A DNA stretch of 64,000 bases from SYOC01 sp964441775 (GCA_964441775.1 CAYTVL010000002.1:124001-188000), one strand, 5' to 3'; shown: positions 1 through 9,268, numbered from the stretch's first letter. Translations and numbers: made by a program. Notes: generated from the letters alone by a model not told the origin.

Positions 1-729
1 TTGTTCTTGCTCGTCAGTCTTCTCCTGTGGCAAATCACGGAGACGTGGCGGCGACCCCTTGAAGAACAACAGTCAGCCACTCAGCAGAATCCGTCCGAAG
101 AGGCTCCTCTCTCTTTGCTCTCTTCTCCCCAAGCGGAAGTAGGCAAACAATATGCGATGACCATTGCTGATAAAGATCTTTTTACGCCGAGTCGAGGGCG
201 GACTCAGGTCGAGACAAAGCCGGTCGTCTCCGTTCCTCCTCCTTCGCATTTGAAACTGGTGGGCGTTCTCTTAACTGGAGGCAAGGAAGAGGCGCTGTTC
301 GCGGATGCTTCCCAAGGAGGAAAAGTTGTCCGCGCAAGCAAAGGAGAGGTGCTGGGATCATATAAGTTGGTGGGAATCTTTCCGCTCCAAGCCACGTTGA
401 CGTTGGGCCAAGAGGGCGAAGAGGTCAACCTGCCCTTATTGGTGATTGACAGTGCGACGGCGGGGCAGGCCCCACATCTGACGCCGCAGTCGGTGAAGGG
501 CGCTCAAGGCGCGCCCGCGCCAGGTCGCCCTATGCCGCAACCGCCAGTCGGACGGGCGGCTGCGCCCCCTCCCGTGGCGCCGGCGCAACAGGAGACGCAT
601 GCGATTCGTCAAAATATTCAACAATTGCAACAGCGCCTGCGCCAAATTCGTAAACAAGCGGCTCGCAACGGGAATGCTGCTGAGGAGGGTGAGGAGGGGG
701 ATGATGAGGAGGATAGTGAGAATGAATAA
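1..729 (+). CDS. gspC: Type II secretion system protein C (5'-partial)
   Basis: This is an inner-membrane component that links the inner-membrane platform of the type II secretion system to the secretin GspD. The window opens inside or just at the N-terminal transmembrane helix (LLVSLLLW), so the cytoplasmic N-terminus probably lies upstream and the TTG at base 1 need not be the start. Residues about 50-150 form the HR domain typical of GspC (LKLVGVL, then GEVLGSYKLVGI). The rest is a Pro/Ala/Gln-rich linker, a short helix and a very acidic C-terminal tail (EEGEEGDDEEDSENE). I see no PDZ or coiled-coil C-terminal domain. The stop overlaps the gspD start by 8 bases, so the two are translationally coupled. 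Confidence 0.75.
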   Translation: MFLLVSLLLWQITETWRRPLEEQQSATQQNPSEEAPLSLLSSPQAEVGKQYAMTIADKDLFTPSRGRTQVETKPVVSVPPPSHLKLVGVLLTGGKEEALFADASQGGKVVRASKGEVLGSYKLVGIFPLQATLTLGQEGEEVNLPLLVIDSATAGQAPHLTPQSVKGAQGAPAPGRPMPQPPVGRAAAPPPVAPAQQETHAIRQNIQQLQQRLRQIRKQAARNGNAAEEGEEGDDEEDSENE

Positions 730-3172
730 GCGAATGATGGTGACGAGTATACTGTGTACCTGCATCCTGAGCCTCACGATGGCGCTGCCGGGGAGACTCG
801 TCACCAGCAGTGTTGCGCAAGAAGCGCCTGACTCACCTCCGGCTCCTCCCGCGCGAGAGGACGCGGACGACGCCATTGTGCTTAATTTTGAAGGGGCGGA
901 TATCCGCGAGGTCATCAACAGTTTAGCGACGGCGTTGGGCATTAACTACAGCATTGATCCGCGCGTGCAGGGGCAGGTCACGATCCGCACGACGGGGAAG
1001 ATCGCTCGTCGGGATCTCTTTCCCATCTTTCATGAGATTTTGCGGAGCAATGGGATCGCCGCCACCAAAGTGGGGGACCTCTATCAGATCGCACCCGTGG
1101 GAGAAGCCAAAACCCGAGCCCCGCTTTCGGGCACGAGCATTGATCACCGCACGGCCAGAGCGGAAGATCGTTTCGTCGTAGAGCTGGTGAAAGTCGAACA
1201 CGTCTCGGCAGAAGAAATCGCCAAAATCCTGCAACAATTTGTGACACCCGGAGGCGATGTCATCGCTTATCCGCGCGGTAATTTAGTGATTCTGACAGAT
1301 TTAGCCGGAAGCGTGGAGCGATTGAAGGAGCTGGTGAAAGCCTTTGATACGAATACCTTTCACGAGTTGCGCTCCCAGGTCTATCACATCGAAAACGCCA
1401 ACGTGGAAGATTTGGGAGACGAGTTAAAGGGAGTGCTTGAACCCTATGGCATCACGCCCAAAGGCGCGGAAGAACGGGGCGTGTTTATCGTGCCCTTGGC
1501 TCGCCTCAACTCCATCGTGGTGATTGGTTTCAATGATGAAGTGTTTGCGCAAGTTGAGCGCTGGTTACAGATCCTCGACGTGCCGCCGGAAAAGGGCGGG
1601 GGACGCACTGTGCATGTGTACCCGGTGGAGAATGCAAAAGCGGTGGACTTGGCGAGCGTCTTGAACGGGCTCTACGGTGGAGAAGGTGGCGGTGGTGGGG
1701 GCGGTGGACGTGGCCGTACCGCCGGCGGGCGCAGTGGAGGCGGCGCTGGGATTGGTGGAGCTGGCGTTGGCGGCGCAGGAACGGGTGGCATTGGTGGTAT
1801 CGGAGGCCTGGGCGGAACGAGTGGGGGCATGGGTGGCGGGGCTGCGTCGAGCCTCGGAGTAGGCGGGAATGCACAAGGCGGAATTTCTTCGCGAGGGGGT
1901 TCGCGAGGCGGGACCGGAACCAGCGGCGGGATTGGTGGTGGGCGCGGCGGTCGGCGCGGTGGGGCTGGCGGTGGTGGGCAGGGCGGCCTTGGCGGCGAGA
2001 CCGGAGGCGGTGGTTCTCAAACAATTCTGATTACGCCGAAAGAAGGCGAGAAACCGATTTTCAAGGAAGAAGTCCGTATCGTGGCGGATGACATCAGCAA
2101 CTCGCTCATTATTTTGGCCACGGGGCGAGACTTTGAGATGATCAAGGAAGTGTTGCGAAAACTCGATGTCGTGCCCCGCCAGGTCTTGATCGAGACCATG
2201 ATCGCTGAGATCGGTCTGCAAGGGGATCTGGAATTTGGCATCGAATACGCGATCGCTAACAATAATATTGGCAGCCTGTTGGGCTCGACCAGCACCAGCA
2301 GTACGACCACGACAGGAGGCACGACCACGACAGGGGGTACGACTACGACAGGGGGCACGACGACTACCACTGGGGGCACGACGACTACCAGCGGCACGGG
2401 GTTTGGCACCTCGGGCAGTTTGGCGATTAATGACAACACCTTGCTGCAGTCGTCGAAACGCGCGTTTAACATTGGAGCGAACGGATTGACTAGCTTTATT
2501 ACGGACCGCCGCCAATTTCTCGCGATGTTGCATGCCCTCGCTTCGCGCTCGCAGTTGCGCAGTTTGGCGACGCCGCACGTCATTGCCGCTGATAACCGCG
2601 AGGCGCATATCTTGATCGGTGAAGAAATTCCGATCCTGACGTCTACGTCAACCAGTCTACTCACGACGACCGCACAGAATTATAACAGCATCCAGTACCG
2701 GGACACTGGGAAGATTCTCACGATCGTGCCGCAAGTGAACTCGGCGGGGCTCGTGAATATGGAGATTCGCCAAGAAGTCAGTGCGGTGGGAGCCGCGGTA
2801 TTCGGCAATACCAATTCTCCCAGTTTCACCTCTCGCGAGGCGGAAACCACGGTCGTGGTGCAGAGTGGCGAGTCCGTTTTGATTGGCGGTATTATCGACG
2901 ACCAAATGACGCGCTCGCGTAGCGGGGTGCCGTTTTTGATGGATATCCCTGTGCTCGGTCGTCTGTTCCGAGTCGATAGTGAGAAAGTCGATCGTACCGA
3001 ACTGATCATTCTCATTACGCCCCATGTCATTCGCGACCGTGAAGAGGCGCATCAGATTACCGAGCAGTTCGAGGACCGGATTCGCAGCCTCAAGAGCATG
3101 ATCGAACGCGTCCAGCCACGGCGACCCCCAATGTCGTCACCCACGTCGCCGCCGGGCACGAACGTTCGTTAA
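722..3172 (+). CDS. gspD: Type II secretion system secretin GspD with Gly- and Thr-rich insertions
   Basis: This is the outer-membrane secretin through which folded proteins leave the periplasm. I chose the ATG at 722 because it has GAGGAGG just upstream, overlaps gspC and opens a signal peptide (MNKRMMVTSILCTCILSL); the frame is open further upstream. The product is 816 aa. The N0 domain starts near residue 50 (LNFEGADIREVINSLA) and N1/N2 follow. N3 is interrupted by a very Gly-rich stretch (about residues 319-434). A second low-complexity Thr/Gly stretch (about 523-561) sits within the early secretin domain. The C-terminus has the conserved secretin core (VLIGGIIDDQ, VPFLMDIPVLGRLF, ELIILITPHVI). 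No lipobox is present. The next T2SS genes do not follow; an intergenic hairpin cluster comes next. Confidence 0.92.
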   Translation: MNKRMMVTSILCTCILSLTMALPGRLVTSSVAQEAPDSPPAPPAREDADDAIVLNFEGADIREVINSLATALGINYSIDPRVQGQVTIRTTGKIARRDLFPIFHEILRSNGIAATKVGDLYQIAPVGEAKTRAPLSGTSIDHRTARAEDRFVVELVKVEHVSAEEIAKILQQFVTPGGDVIAYPRGNLVILTDLAGSVERLKELVKAFDTNTFHELRSQVYHIENANVEDLGDELKGVLEPYGITPKGAEERGVFIVPLARLNSIVVIGFNDEVFAQVERWLQILDVPPEKGGGRTVHVYPVENAKAVDLASVLNGLYGGEGGGGGGGGRGRTAGGRSGGGAGIGGAGVGGAGTGGIGGIGGLGGTSGGMGGGAASSLGVGGNAQGGISSRGGSRGGTGTSGGIGGGRGGRRGGAGGGGQGGLGGETGGGGSQTILITPKEGEKPIFKEEVRIVADDISNSLIILATGRDFEMIKEVLRKLDVVPRQVLIETMIAEIGLQGDLEFGIEYAIANNNIGSLLGSTSTSSTTTTGGTTTTGGTTTTGGTTTTTGGTTTTSGTGFGTSGSLAINDNTLLQSSKRAFNIGANGLTSFITDRRQFLAMLHALASRSQLRSLATPHVIAADNREAHILIGEEIPILTSTSTSLLTTTAQNYNSIQYRDTGKILTIVPQVNSAGLVNMEIRQEVSAVGAAVFGNTNSPSFTSREAETTVVVQSGESVLIGGIIDDQMTRSRSGVPFLMDIPVLGRLFRVDSEKVDRTELIILITPHVIRDREEAHQITEQFEDRIRSLKSMIERVQPRRPPMSSPTSPPGTNVR
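1677..2024 (+). repeat. Gly-rich low-complexity coding segment in gspD
   Basis: About 116 codons are dominated by GGT/GGC/GGA glycine codons with interspersed Ala, Ser, Arg and Ile. The segment splits the third N-domain of the secretin. The codons vary, so the glycine bias seems to be kept at protein level rather than by a single recent DNA expansion. Confidence 0.8.
2293..2400 (+). repeat. Thr/Gly tandem repeat inside gspD
   Basis: Imperfect tandem units of about 15-18 bp (ACGACCACGACAGGAGGC and variants) encode repeated TTTTGG blocks inside the secretin domain. The units are nearly identical at DNA level, which suggests recent expansion by slippage. Confidence 0.8.
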
Positions 3173-3209
3173 TTTTTGTTGACAGGTTCATGGCTCCCCA
3201 CCTTGGAGT

Positions 3210-3309
3210 GCGCCAGCCGCGCTGGCGCTTTGGGGTCGAGGCCCAGGCTTCTAGCTCAGCTTGGACGAAGCGCAGCTTCGCCGAGGAAAAGCGGGAGCAC
3301 GGCTCCCGC
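3210..3309. repeat. REP-like cluster of three hairpins downstream of gspD
   Basis: Three perfect inverted repeats lie in a row, each with a 3-base loop: GCGCCAGC-cgc-GCTGGCGC (3210-3228), CGAAGC-gca-GCTTCG (3266-3280) and GCGGGAGC-acg-GCTCCCGC (3291-3309). There is no T-run, so this looks like a palindromic intergenic element that could also stop transcription or protect the gspD transcript. Confidence 0.65.
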
Positions 3310-3581
3310 ACTCCATATTCCTGTGGCAGAGAATAGAGCACCCTGAGCCCTTCCTTTTCCGTTTTGCTCTTCACTCACCAAACTCACCTTTTGTGTTTCT
3401 GTTAAATTATTTTGCTCTTTCTCTGCTAATGTCACAAAGTTTTTTGACAAACCTATTGAAACTTGCACGAAGTTTCCCTGTACGCTATAAGCCTGTGCCA
3501 AAGAGTTGATCGTTGTCGGGGAAAAACAAGCAGTGGTGAAAATCCGTCAGCGCACGGGAAAACAAAACTCATGCGAGTGTT

Positions 3582-3596
3582 CCACGTTTTACGTGG
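3582..3596. promoter_or_regulatory. CCACGT hairpin in the DUF1302 leader
   Basis: CCACGT-ttt-ACGTGG forms a perfect 6-bp inverted repeat about 180 bp before the DUF1302 start codon. A near copy (CCACGT-tctt-ACGTGG) lies at 16244-16259 just before the TetR gene. The function is unknown; a shared operator or RNA element is possible. Confidence 0.35.
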
Positions 3597-3773
3597 CGAC
3601 AGCACACTTCGCACGTCTTCGTTATTCTCCTTTACTAAGTAGTATTGATAACACTGCGGAAGGAGGTGATGAACGACGCCGATAGGTATTGCTCGTTAGT
3701 CCTTGAGCAAAAGACAATCGCACTCTAAGGGCAAAGTTTAGGGTCGGAAAAGACCTGCAAGAGAGGAGGGACT

Positions 3774-6068
3774 ATGCAAGCGAAGAGAAAGTCAGTGTGG
3801 CAACGGGTAGGGCTGAGCCTGGGGATTGGCGTGCTCAGTGCAGCCTTGTGGGGCGCCCCTGTGTGGGCGTCGACCCGCATCGGGGACATGGAAATCCAGA
3901 TGTGGTACAGCACCCGCAACACGTTTCATACGGATGGCGGCCAGCATTTTGATTGGGTGCAGTGGCGGAACGAAGTCGCCGTGTGGTTGGTCTATGAAGG
4001 CGCGGTCAAGAATGGCAAAGTCTTCGGGCAGTATGAGATTCCCTGGATACAAACTGCGGCGCTCAATGCCCGCTATCGGTTCCGTGCCGACCCGGTGTGG
4101 GAACTGAAGAAAAGTTTTTCCGACAAGTATGATGGGCATGAACGCAAGAGTTATTTATTCCCGGAGAATGGCTTCCGCGACCTGTTTGCGGACCTTGACT
4201 TTGGACAAGTGGGTGCTGGAACGATGGGGCTGCGGGTCGGATACCAACAGATCGTGTGGGGTGAGTCAGATCTGTTTCGCTCCATTGACGTGATCAACCC
4301 GTTGCGCATTGACCAAAACCAGGGCGCGGGTGAAAAGTTCGACGAGTTCCGCACGCCGATTTTTGCCTTCAAGGGGCTGTACAACATTGGCAACGTCGGA
4401 AATTGGTTCTCGAATGTATTTGTGGAGCCGTTCTTCACGCCCGGATTCCGTGGTCCGACCTCCAACCTGATCGCCAATGGGTTGGCGTTACGTGCGCCGG
4501 TGCGGATGAAGGGGTGTTACGATCGGAATAACAACTTGATTCGGTACAATATTGCAGATTGCGCCAGCGCCAATACGCTGCAAACGATTGATGGGATTCC
4601 GCGCCACGTCTTTCAACCGTGGGACCCGAGCTATCTGGGGCGACGGCGCACCATCCAGCCGTGGGCATTTATTGCGCGGGAACCGAACCCTCGTTCAGGC
4701 TCGCCGGATTTCGACAACAACTCGGACTCACCGGATATTGCCAATATCCGCCATACCTACTTGCCCAATGTCTACAAAGGGCTGAACAAATTGGAACTCA
4801 AGGGCATGTGGGGCAACAAGACCATGGCGGGCGGGGTCCGGATCTTTGGCAGTAGCGTGGGTGGTTTTGACTTCTCCCTGAACTATGCCTACATCCCGGT
4901 AGGGACTCAGGGCACGTTTAATATTAAGCAAGTCTTCGCAGCCCCCATGTATGGTGATCCGGCAACGGCGAAGGCGCTGGGCATTAACCCCGCCTCCCTG
5001 GCTGGCTCATTCCAAGAAGGGTTAGAGCGATGTTTAGGTGCGAAGGGGACACAGGGGAATCCCAGAAATTCTGGTTCTCAGAAAAGGAAGGCTCCCAAAT
5101 CGGACGGAACTGTGCTCATCGGGGCAGACCTGGCAGGCTATGATGACCCGGCGCGGTTTGGACCGAAGGGTGCGTTGAATCCCGATGGTAGTGTGAAGCC
5201 GGGCAAACACGGGGCCATCCGCCTACCTGAGACTGACTGTTTCCCAGCATCGCAGGACTGGAACCGGACGAACGTGATTGGGTTTACCTCCACGTACAAC
5301 GACTTTGACTACACCGGGGCGGTGTTCCGCTTAGAAGAAAGTATGAGCACGAAGGAATACGTGCGGCATGATACGCTCGGTGCAGCCTTCACGGGCAACG
5401 GTGTCTTGGCCGCAAATCTCCCGCCTGACCAGGCGGCTGCGCTGAGTGCTCGCAACCTGCGGTACTCCCCTCAGCAACAGGCGGATCTGCTCAAGTTCAT
5501 GATAAACAAAAACTACCACAACTACACGCCGGTATGGCGGTCGATGGTGGGGTTTGATCTGTTCCGTTCGTATGCCTTCTTCAAGTACATTCCTGGCATC
5601 CATCACTCGTTCTACGATCAAGCGTGGTTCTTGTCGGGGCAGTGGTTAATGGTGAATCGGTGGAACAACACCACGAACGACTTGTGCTACGTCGTGGACA
5701 ATGGCGGGAATGGGATCACGGCGCAGGCGGCGGCGGCTATGTCCGCGCGGGATGGGCTGAAGCATTATAGTAACCCGCGGTGCCGGGTTAACCATTGGAA
5801 CAACTTGTTTACGTTAGGGTTTGCTAACCAGGGGTTATTCCACAGTCACGTGGAGAGCCGCAATGCGGTGGTGTATGAGCCGCGAGGGAAGGACGTGCTG
5901 TTGTACTCGCAGTGGTGGTGGCGCAACGTGTTCGGGTATCCGAGCATTGAGCTATCGGCGGGCGTGGCCTGGTATCCAAGCAGTGGCATGAGCCAAGGGT
6001 GGAGCGGCCTGTACGCCTTTGCGGACCGCGACCAACTCTGGGCTGAGTTCAAGTACTATCTCTTGTAA
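3774..6068 (+). CDS. DUF1302 family outer-membrane protein
   Basis: The 764-aa product has a clear signal peptide (cleavage expected after APVWA) and ATG preceded by GAGGAGGG. The mature protein begins RIGDMEIQMWYSTRN and is rich in alternating aromatic/polar segments ending in FAEFKYYLL-type residues (WAEFKYYLL), as expected of an outer-membrane beta barrel. The match to the DUF1302 family is from its overall pattern (GVRVGYQQIVWGE-like strand, here LRVGYQQIVWGESDLFR). Family members often occur with DUF1329 proteins in gene sets for hydrophobic substrates; one such DUF1329 gene lies at 14831-16090. Transport or surface binding of a hydrophobic compound is inference. The gene stands alone between two hairpin clusters. 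Confidence 0.8.
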   Translation: MQAKRKSVWQRVGLSLGIGVLSAALWGAPVWASTRIGDMEIQMWYSTRNTFHTDGGQHFDWVQWRNEVAVWLVYEGAVKNGKVFGQYEIPWIQTAALNARYRFRADPVWELKKSFSDKYDGHERKSYLFPENGFRDLFADLDFGQVGAGTMGLRVGYQQIVWGESDLFRSIDVINPLRIDQNQGAGEKFDEFRTPIFAFKGLYNIGNVGNWFSNVFVEPFFTPGFRGPTSNLIANGLALRAPVRMKGCYDRNNNLIRYNIADCASANTLQTIDGIPRHVFQPWDPSYLGRRRTIQPWAFIAREPNPRSGSPDFDNNSDSPDIANIRHTYLPNVYKGLNKLELKGMWGNKTMAGGVRIFGSSVGGFDFSLNYAYIPVGTQGTFNIKQVFAAPMYGDPATAKALGINPASLAGSFQEGLERCLGAKGTQGNPRNSGSQKRKAPKSDGTVLIGADLAGYDDPARFGPKGALNPDGSVKPGKHGAIRLPETDCFPASQDWNRTNVIGFTSTYNDFDYTGAVFRLEESMSTKEYVRHDTLGAAFTGNGVLAANLPPDQAAALSARNLRYSPQQQADLLKFMINKNYHNYTPVWRSMVGFDLFRSYAFFKYIPGIHHSFYDQAWFLSGQWLMVNRWNNTTNDLCYVVDNGGNGITAQAAAAMSARDGLKHYSNPRCRVNHWNNLFTLGFANQGLFHSHVESRNAVVYEPRGKDVLLYSQWWWRNVFGYPSIELSAGVAWYPSSGMSQGWSGLYAFADRDQLWAEFKYYLL

Positions 6069-6145
6069 ACCGCGGGATAGGCGAGGGGGCTCTGAGCAGT
6101 CCTCTCGTTTCAACGCAATCAAATAGCTTGAAATTGGCGCGCCCC

Positions 6146-6246
6146 GCCCGGACATCAATGTCCGGGCTACACAACGGCGCTGGCTCAAGCCAGTTTCAAG
6201 CCCCATGTGGGGCATTGCTCTATAGCCCGGCGATGAATCGCCGGGC
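6146..6246. repeat. REP-like cluster of four hairpins downstream of the DUF1302 gene
   Basis: Consecutive inverted repeats: GCCCGGACA...TGTCCGGGC (6146-6167), CTGGCT-ca-AGCCAG (6179-6192), CCCCATGTGGGG (6201-6212) and GCCCGGCGA-tgaa-TCGCCGGGC (6225-6246). The first and last share a GCCCGG...CCGGGC frame. The cluster lies between two convergent genes and may serve as a bidirectional transcript end. Confidence 0.7.
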
Positions 6247-6269
6247 GAACCAGGAGATTGAGTCCCGAC

Positions 6270-7607
6270 TCACCCATCTACAGCAACAGCCTGTATCTGA
6301 GAGTCTTCCTCGGGCAGCGGCGCGATGAGCACGCGCATGATTCGCCGCCCGTTCATTTCCAAAACTTTGACGAGATGCCCGTTCAATTCGACAGCGTCGC
6401 CGATCCGGCCAATGCGCCCGAGCTGGGTGTTGACGTAGCCACCGATCGTGTACGTGTCCTTCACTTCGACAGATTCCAACCCTAAGGCTTCTGTCACTTC
6501 TGACAAGAGGGTTTGTCCGTCAACAATGGCGCCCTCGGCAGTTTGTTCCAGCTTGGGCGGTTCAGAGTCAAATTCGTCTTGAATTTCACCAACCAGTTCT
6601 TCCAGCACGTCTTCCATCGTCACGAGGCCGGACGTGCTACCGTATTCATCCACCACCACCGCCATGTGTAGTCGACGTTGTTGAAAATCCTGCTGTAAGG
6701 CTTCGACGGGACGACTTTCCGGAATAAACAACACTTCGCGTTTGATTTTGAGCAGGTCGGCTGACGATTTCAATTCGGTCCGTTGCAAGAAAATGTCTTT
6801 GATGTGAACCATACCGATAATGTGATCGATGTCCGTCTCGCACAGGGGATAACGTGTGTGGCCAGTACGATAAATCGTCTCCAAGTTTTCTTTCCACGGC
6901 TTTTGTAGCGAGAGATAGTCCAGGTCGGGCCGGGGCGACATAATCTCCATGGCGGTGCGGCCCGCCATATCGAGCACGTTTTCTAGTAAGTTGACTTTTC
7001 CGGCGGAGAGTGCGCCATGTCGCTGGGACTCGGAAAGGATGACGCGCAATTCCTCTTCTGAATGCGCGAGATCTTGCGCCCGAATATCGTGTACACCAAA
7101 CAGCCGCAGCAGACTGTTGGCGCTGGCGTTGAGTAACCACAAGGCCGGATAAAAGCACCAAGAGAACAGCAGGAACGGCAAGGACGTCCACAGCGCCACC
7201 TCTTGCGGTTTGCGGATGCCGAGAAACTTGGGCATCTGCTCACCGATAACGATGTGGATCGCCGTAATGGAGGCAAAAGCAATTGCAAAAGAAATGGTGT
7301 GGACGGTTTCAGGAGAGCCCACGCCGATATGCCTAAGCGGTGCTTGGAGCACTTGGGCGACAGCAGGTTCGCCAATCCAGCCGAGTCCCAGGCTTGCGAA
7401 GGTCACCCCCAATTGCGCAGCCGCCAGCGAAGCATCAAGATTGTGGATGATTTTTCGGGCAACATTTGCTAATGGGCTGCCCCGCCGCGCCAGATCGTCA
7501 ATGCGTGCGCCACGCACCTTAACAATGGCAAATTCCGCCGCGACGAAGAACGCGTTGGCGAAAAGCAAAAGAACCGTGTAGACCAATTGCCACTCAATGC
7601 CGAGCAT
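6270..7607 (-). CDS. CNNM/CBS-domain membrane protein (hemolysin-family, CorC-like)
   Basis: The 445-aa protein has the order typical of the UPF0053 family. An N-terminal CNNM transmembrane domain (residues about 1-195, beginning MLGIEWQLVYTVLLLFANAFFVAAEF) is followed by a pair of CBS domains (about 205-330, with SPRPDLDYLS and VVDEYGSTSGLVTMEDVLEELVG) and a C-terminal CorC/HlyC domain (about 345-430). Family members are associated with Mg2+/Co2+ efflux or membrane integrity; the hemolysin name is historical. The gene is single and convergent with the DUF1302 gene. The GDE-type loop reads DEYGSTSG, as in active family members. Confidence 0.88.
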   Translation of the reverse strand: MLGIEWQLVYTVLLLFANAFFVAAEFAIVKVRGARIDDLARRGSPLANVARKIIHNLDASLAAAQLGVTFASLGLGWIGEPAVAQVLQAPLRHIGVGSPETVHTISFAIAFASITAIHIVIGEQMPKFLGIRKPQEVALWTSLPFLLFSWCFYPALWLLNASANSLLRLFGVHDIRAQDLAHSEEELRVILSESQRHGALSAGKVNLLENVLDMAGRTAMEIMSPRPDLDYLSLQKPWKENLETIYRTGHTRYPLCETDIDHIIGMVHIKDIFLQRTELKSSADLLKIKREVLFIPESRPVEALQQDFQQRRLHMAVVVDEYGSTSGLVTMEDVLEELVGEIQDEFDSEPPKLEQTAEGAIVDGQTLLSEVTEALGLESVEVKDTYTIGGYVNTQLGRIGRIGDAVELNGHLVKVLEMNGRRIMRVLIAPLPEEDSQIQAVAVDG

Positions 7608-7984
7608 AAGACTCTACTCTTGCTGCTCAATAGGAGAAGAAGGACGAGCGGAAGCGTAGGCGAAGAGCCCGAGGCACGATGAGCGACGTATTGGGACGGG
7701 ATCGGAATCTTTAGCGGTACTCATATAAACGATAAGAATGCTCGTATTTGAGCACAAAAGGCGAAAAGAACGCAAGAGCCAGGCAAGGCTAACTTCTTCG
7801 CGTTCAGTTTGCCCGTACGCCGCTGAAGAGAGGGTGAGCCGCGCGCGTGAGCAAGCGACTGAAGCACCGCTCCCTCACGGTTGCGGCTCGGTTTCCAGCG
7901 GGCAATCGCACCGTACACTCGATGGTAAATCGCTCTAGTAGTCCGACGCAATTACATAAAAATCAGCGCGAAGAGGTACTAAAG
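7608..7984. other. Gene-free intergenic region (377 bp)
   Basis: I see no gene with a ribosome site here. A 7-bp inverted repeat (GAGCCGC at 7836-7842, GCGGCTC at 7883-7889) brackets a stretch that resembles dispersed intergenic repeat DNA. The left end should hold the promoter of the CNNM gene, but no convincing -35/-10 pair was found. Confidence 0.45.
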
Positions 7985-9148
7985 CTACTTCCTCACGCTT
8001 CCCCGTTCCTCCGCATACTCAGTCATCGCTTTCTGAATGGCGTGGGCTGTGGCGGCGGTATATTTGTCGCCGGCGCCGATAACACGATCATACGAGGCCT
8101 GCGGCGCGGCGATCTGCCCCTTGAAGTGAGGCACGACGTACTGGGCAAACAGCTCGTACGAGCGCAGCGTCGCCCGCCAGTCAGCGAAATCGACACCTAA
8201 AGCAAGATAACACCCGAACCCGCCGGATTGCTTCAGCAGCCGTTCAATCTGCGCAATGGCCATCTCTGGCGTGCCGATCACGCCAGCGCCGGTTTCATTC
8301 ATTTCCCGCACCGCTTCTTCATACGTAGCGGCGTTTCCGGGTTTCATCGGAAGGATGTGTGAGAGGTAGGTAAAGATGTTCATGAATCCATAGCGGCAAT
8401 CCTCCAGCGCCTGCTGCTCGGTCTCCGCGATGTGCATGGGGCCTACCATGCGCCACTTGCTACGGTTGGCGGTGCGCCCATGCTTGGCCGCCTGCTCTTC
8501 CACGACTTCCCAATGATCGGCCAAGAGATCGAACCCCAGCGGATTCGTTGCCGCCAGTGAAAGCAGACCCACACCGAAGCGGCCCGCCAGCTTTGCCCCG
8601 GATGGGGAAATCGATGCGGCCACGGCGATGTCGAACAGCGGGTGACTATAGGGGCGTAACTGGAGCACGCCTTCTTGAATAGTGAACCAGTCCGTTTTGC
8701 GAGTGACGATCTCGCCTTCCAGCAGCGCCATGATGACTTCAAAGCTTTCTTCCATCATGCGACGCTGATTGTCCGGATGGATGCCGAGCATAAAGGCGTC
8801 GGAAGTGAGCTGACCGGGCCCAGCGCCGAACATCACGCGGCCCCGCGTCATGTGATCGAGCTGGATAATACGGTCAATCAAAATCAATGGATGGTGATAC
8901 GGTAAAGAATTCACTCCAGTGCCCAGCTTGATATGGCGCGTGCGTTGAGAAGCGATGCCGATAAAGACTTCCGGCGAGGCAATGGTTTCGTAGCCCGCCG
9001 AATGGTGCTCACCGACCCAGACTTCGTCGAAGCCGAGGCGGTCGAGATGTTCGACGAGTTCGAGGTCGCGTTGCAGCGTGAGAGTGGGGTTTTGTCCCAC
9101 GGGATGCATGGGCGGAAGGAAGATGCCAAAACGTAAGGGAGTATTCAT
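7985..9148 (-). CDS. LLM-class flavin-dependent oxidoreductase
   Basis: The 387-aa product belongs to the bacterial luciferase-like monooxygenase family, TIM-barrel enzymes that use reduced flavin (FMN or F420) to oxygenate or oxidise diverse substrates. Seen in the sequence are the N-terminal strand RFGIFLPPMHP, the WVGEHHSAGYE motif (a hallmark of the family), RVMFGAGPGQLTSDAFM and the C-terminal GTPEMAIAQIERLL segment. Substrate and flavin type cannot be told. It is divergent from the SnoaL/thiolase/CoA-transferase run and probably belongs to the same catabolic module. ATG at 9146-9148 is the first good start. Confidence 0.88.
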   Translation of the reverse strand: MNTPLRFGIFLPPMHPVGQNPTLTLQRDLELVEHLDRLGFDEVWVGEHHSAGYETIASPEVFIGIASQRTRHIKLGTGVNSLPYHHPLILIDRIIQLDHMTRGRVMFGAGPGQLTSDAFMLGIHPDNQRRMMEESFEVIMALLEGEIVTRKTDWFTIQEGVLQLRPYSHPLFDIAVAASISPSGAKLAGRFGVGLLSLAATNPLGFDLLADHWEVVEEQAAKHGRTANRSKWRMVGPMHIAETEQQALEDCRYGFMNIFTYLSHILPMKPGNAATYEEAVREMNETGAGVIGTPEMAIAQIERLLKQSGGFGCYLALGVDFADWRATLRSYELFAQYVVPHFKGQIAAPQASYDRVIGAGDKYTAATAHAIQKAMTEYAEERGSVRK

Positions 9149-9268
9149 GCGCTAGTAGTAGCCAGGGGATGGGAGCGGGTCAAGAGAGAGTTGTCCGGCT
9201 TCGCGCGTGGGGGCTTCTAGTCAGGTACGGATGGATTATGTTTAATGCACTCGCGAAAAGGAGGATTC

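Larger units (their letters stand above)
3173..3773. other. Gene-free 600 bp with hairpin cluster and long leader
   Basis: I see no coding region between gspD and the DUF1302 gene. The first 140 bp hold three perfect hairpins (described separately). The rest would form a long 5' leader for the downstream gene. TTGACA occurs at 3444-3449 and TTGAAA at 3456-3461, with TACGCT/TATAAG near 3481-3491, but the spacing to a -10 box is poor, so I call no firm promoter. Confidence 0.6.

Noticed and set aside
2293..2400. CRISPR-like array
   Set aside because: The repeats are in frame in gspD, are adjacent without spacers and encode Thr/Gly.
1565..2608. Long antisense frame across the Gly/Thr-rich part of gspD
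   Set aside because: Low-complexity coding DNA leaves opposite frames open; the product has no domain and no ribosome site.
3530..3575. Cobalamin-riboswitch-like core (GGTGAAAATCCG...CACGGG)
   Set aside because: The B12 box and the other conserved parts are not visible, so I list only an unassigned leader.
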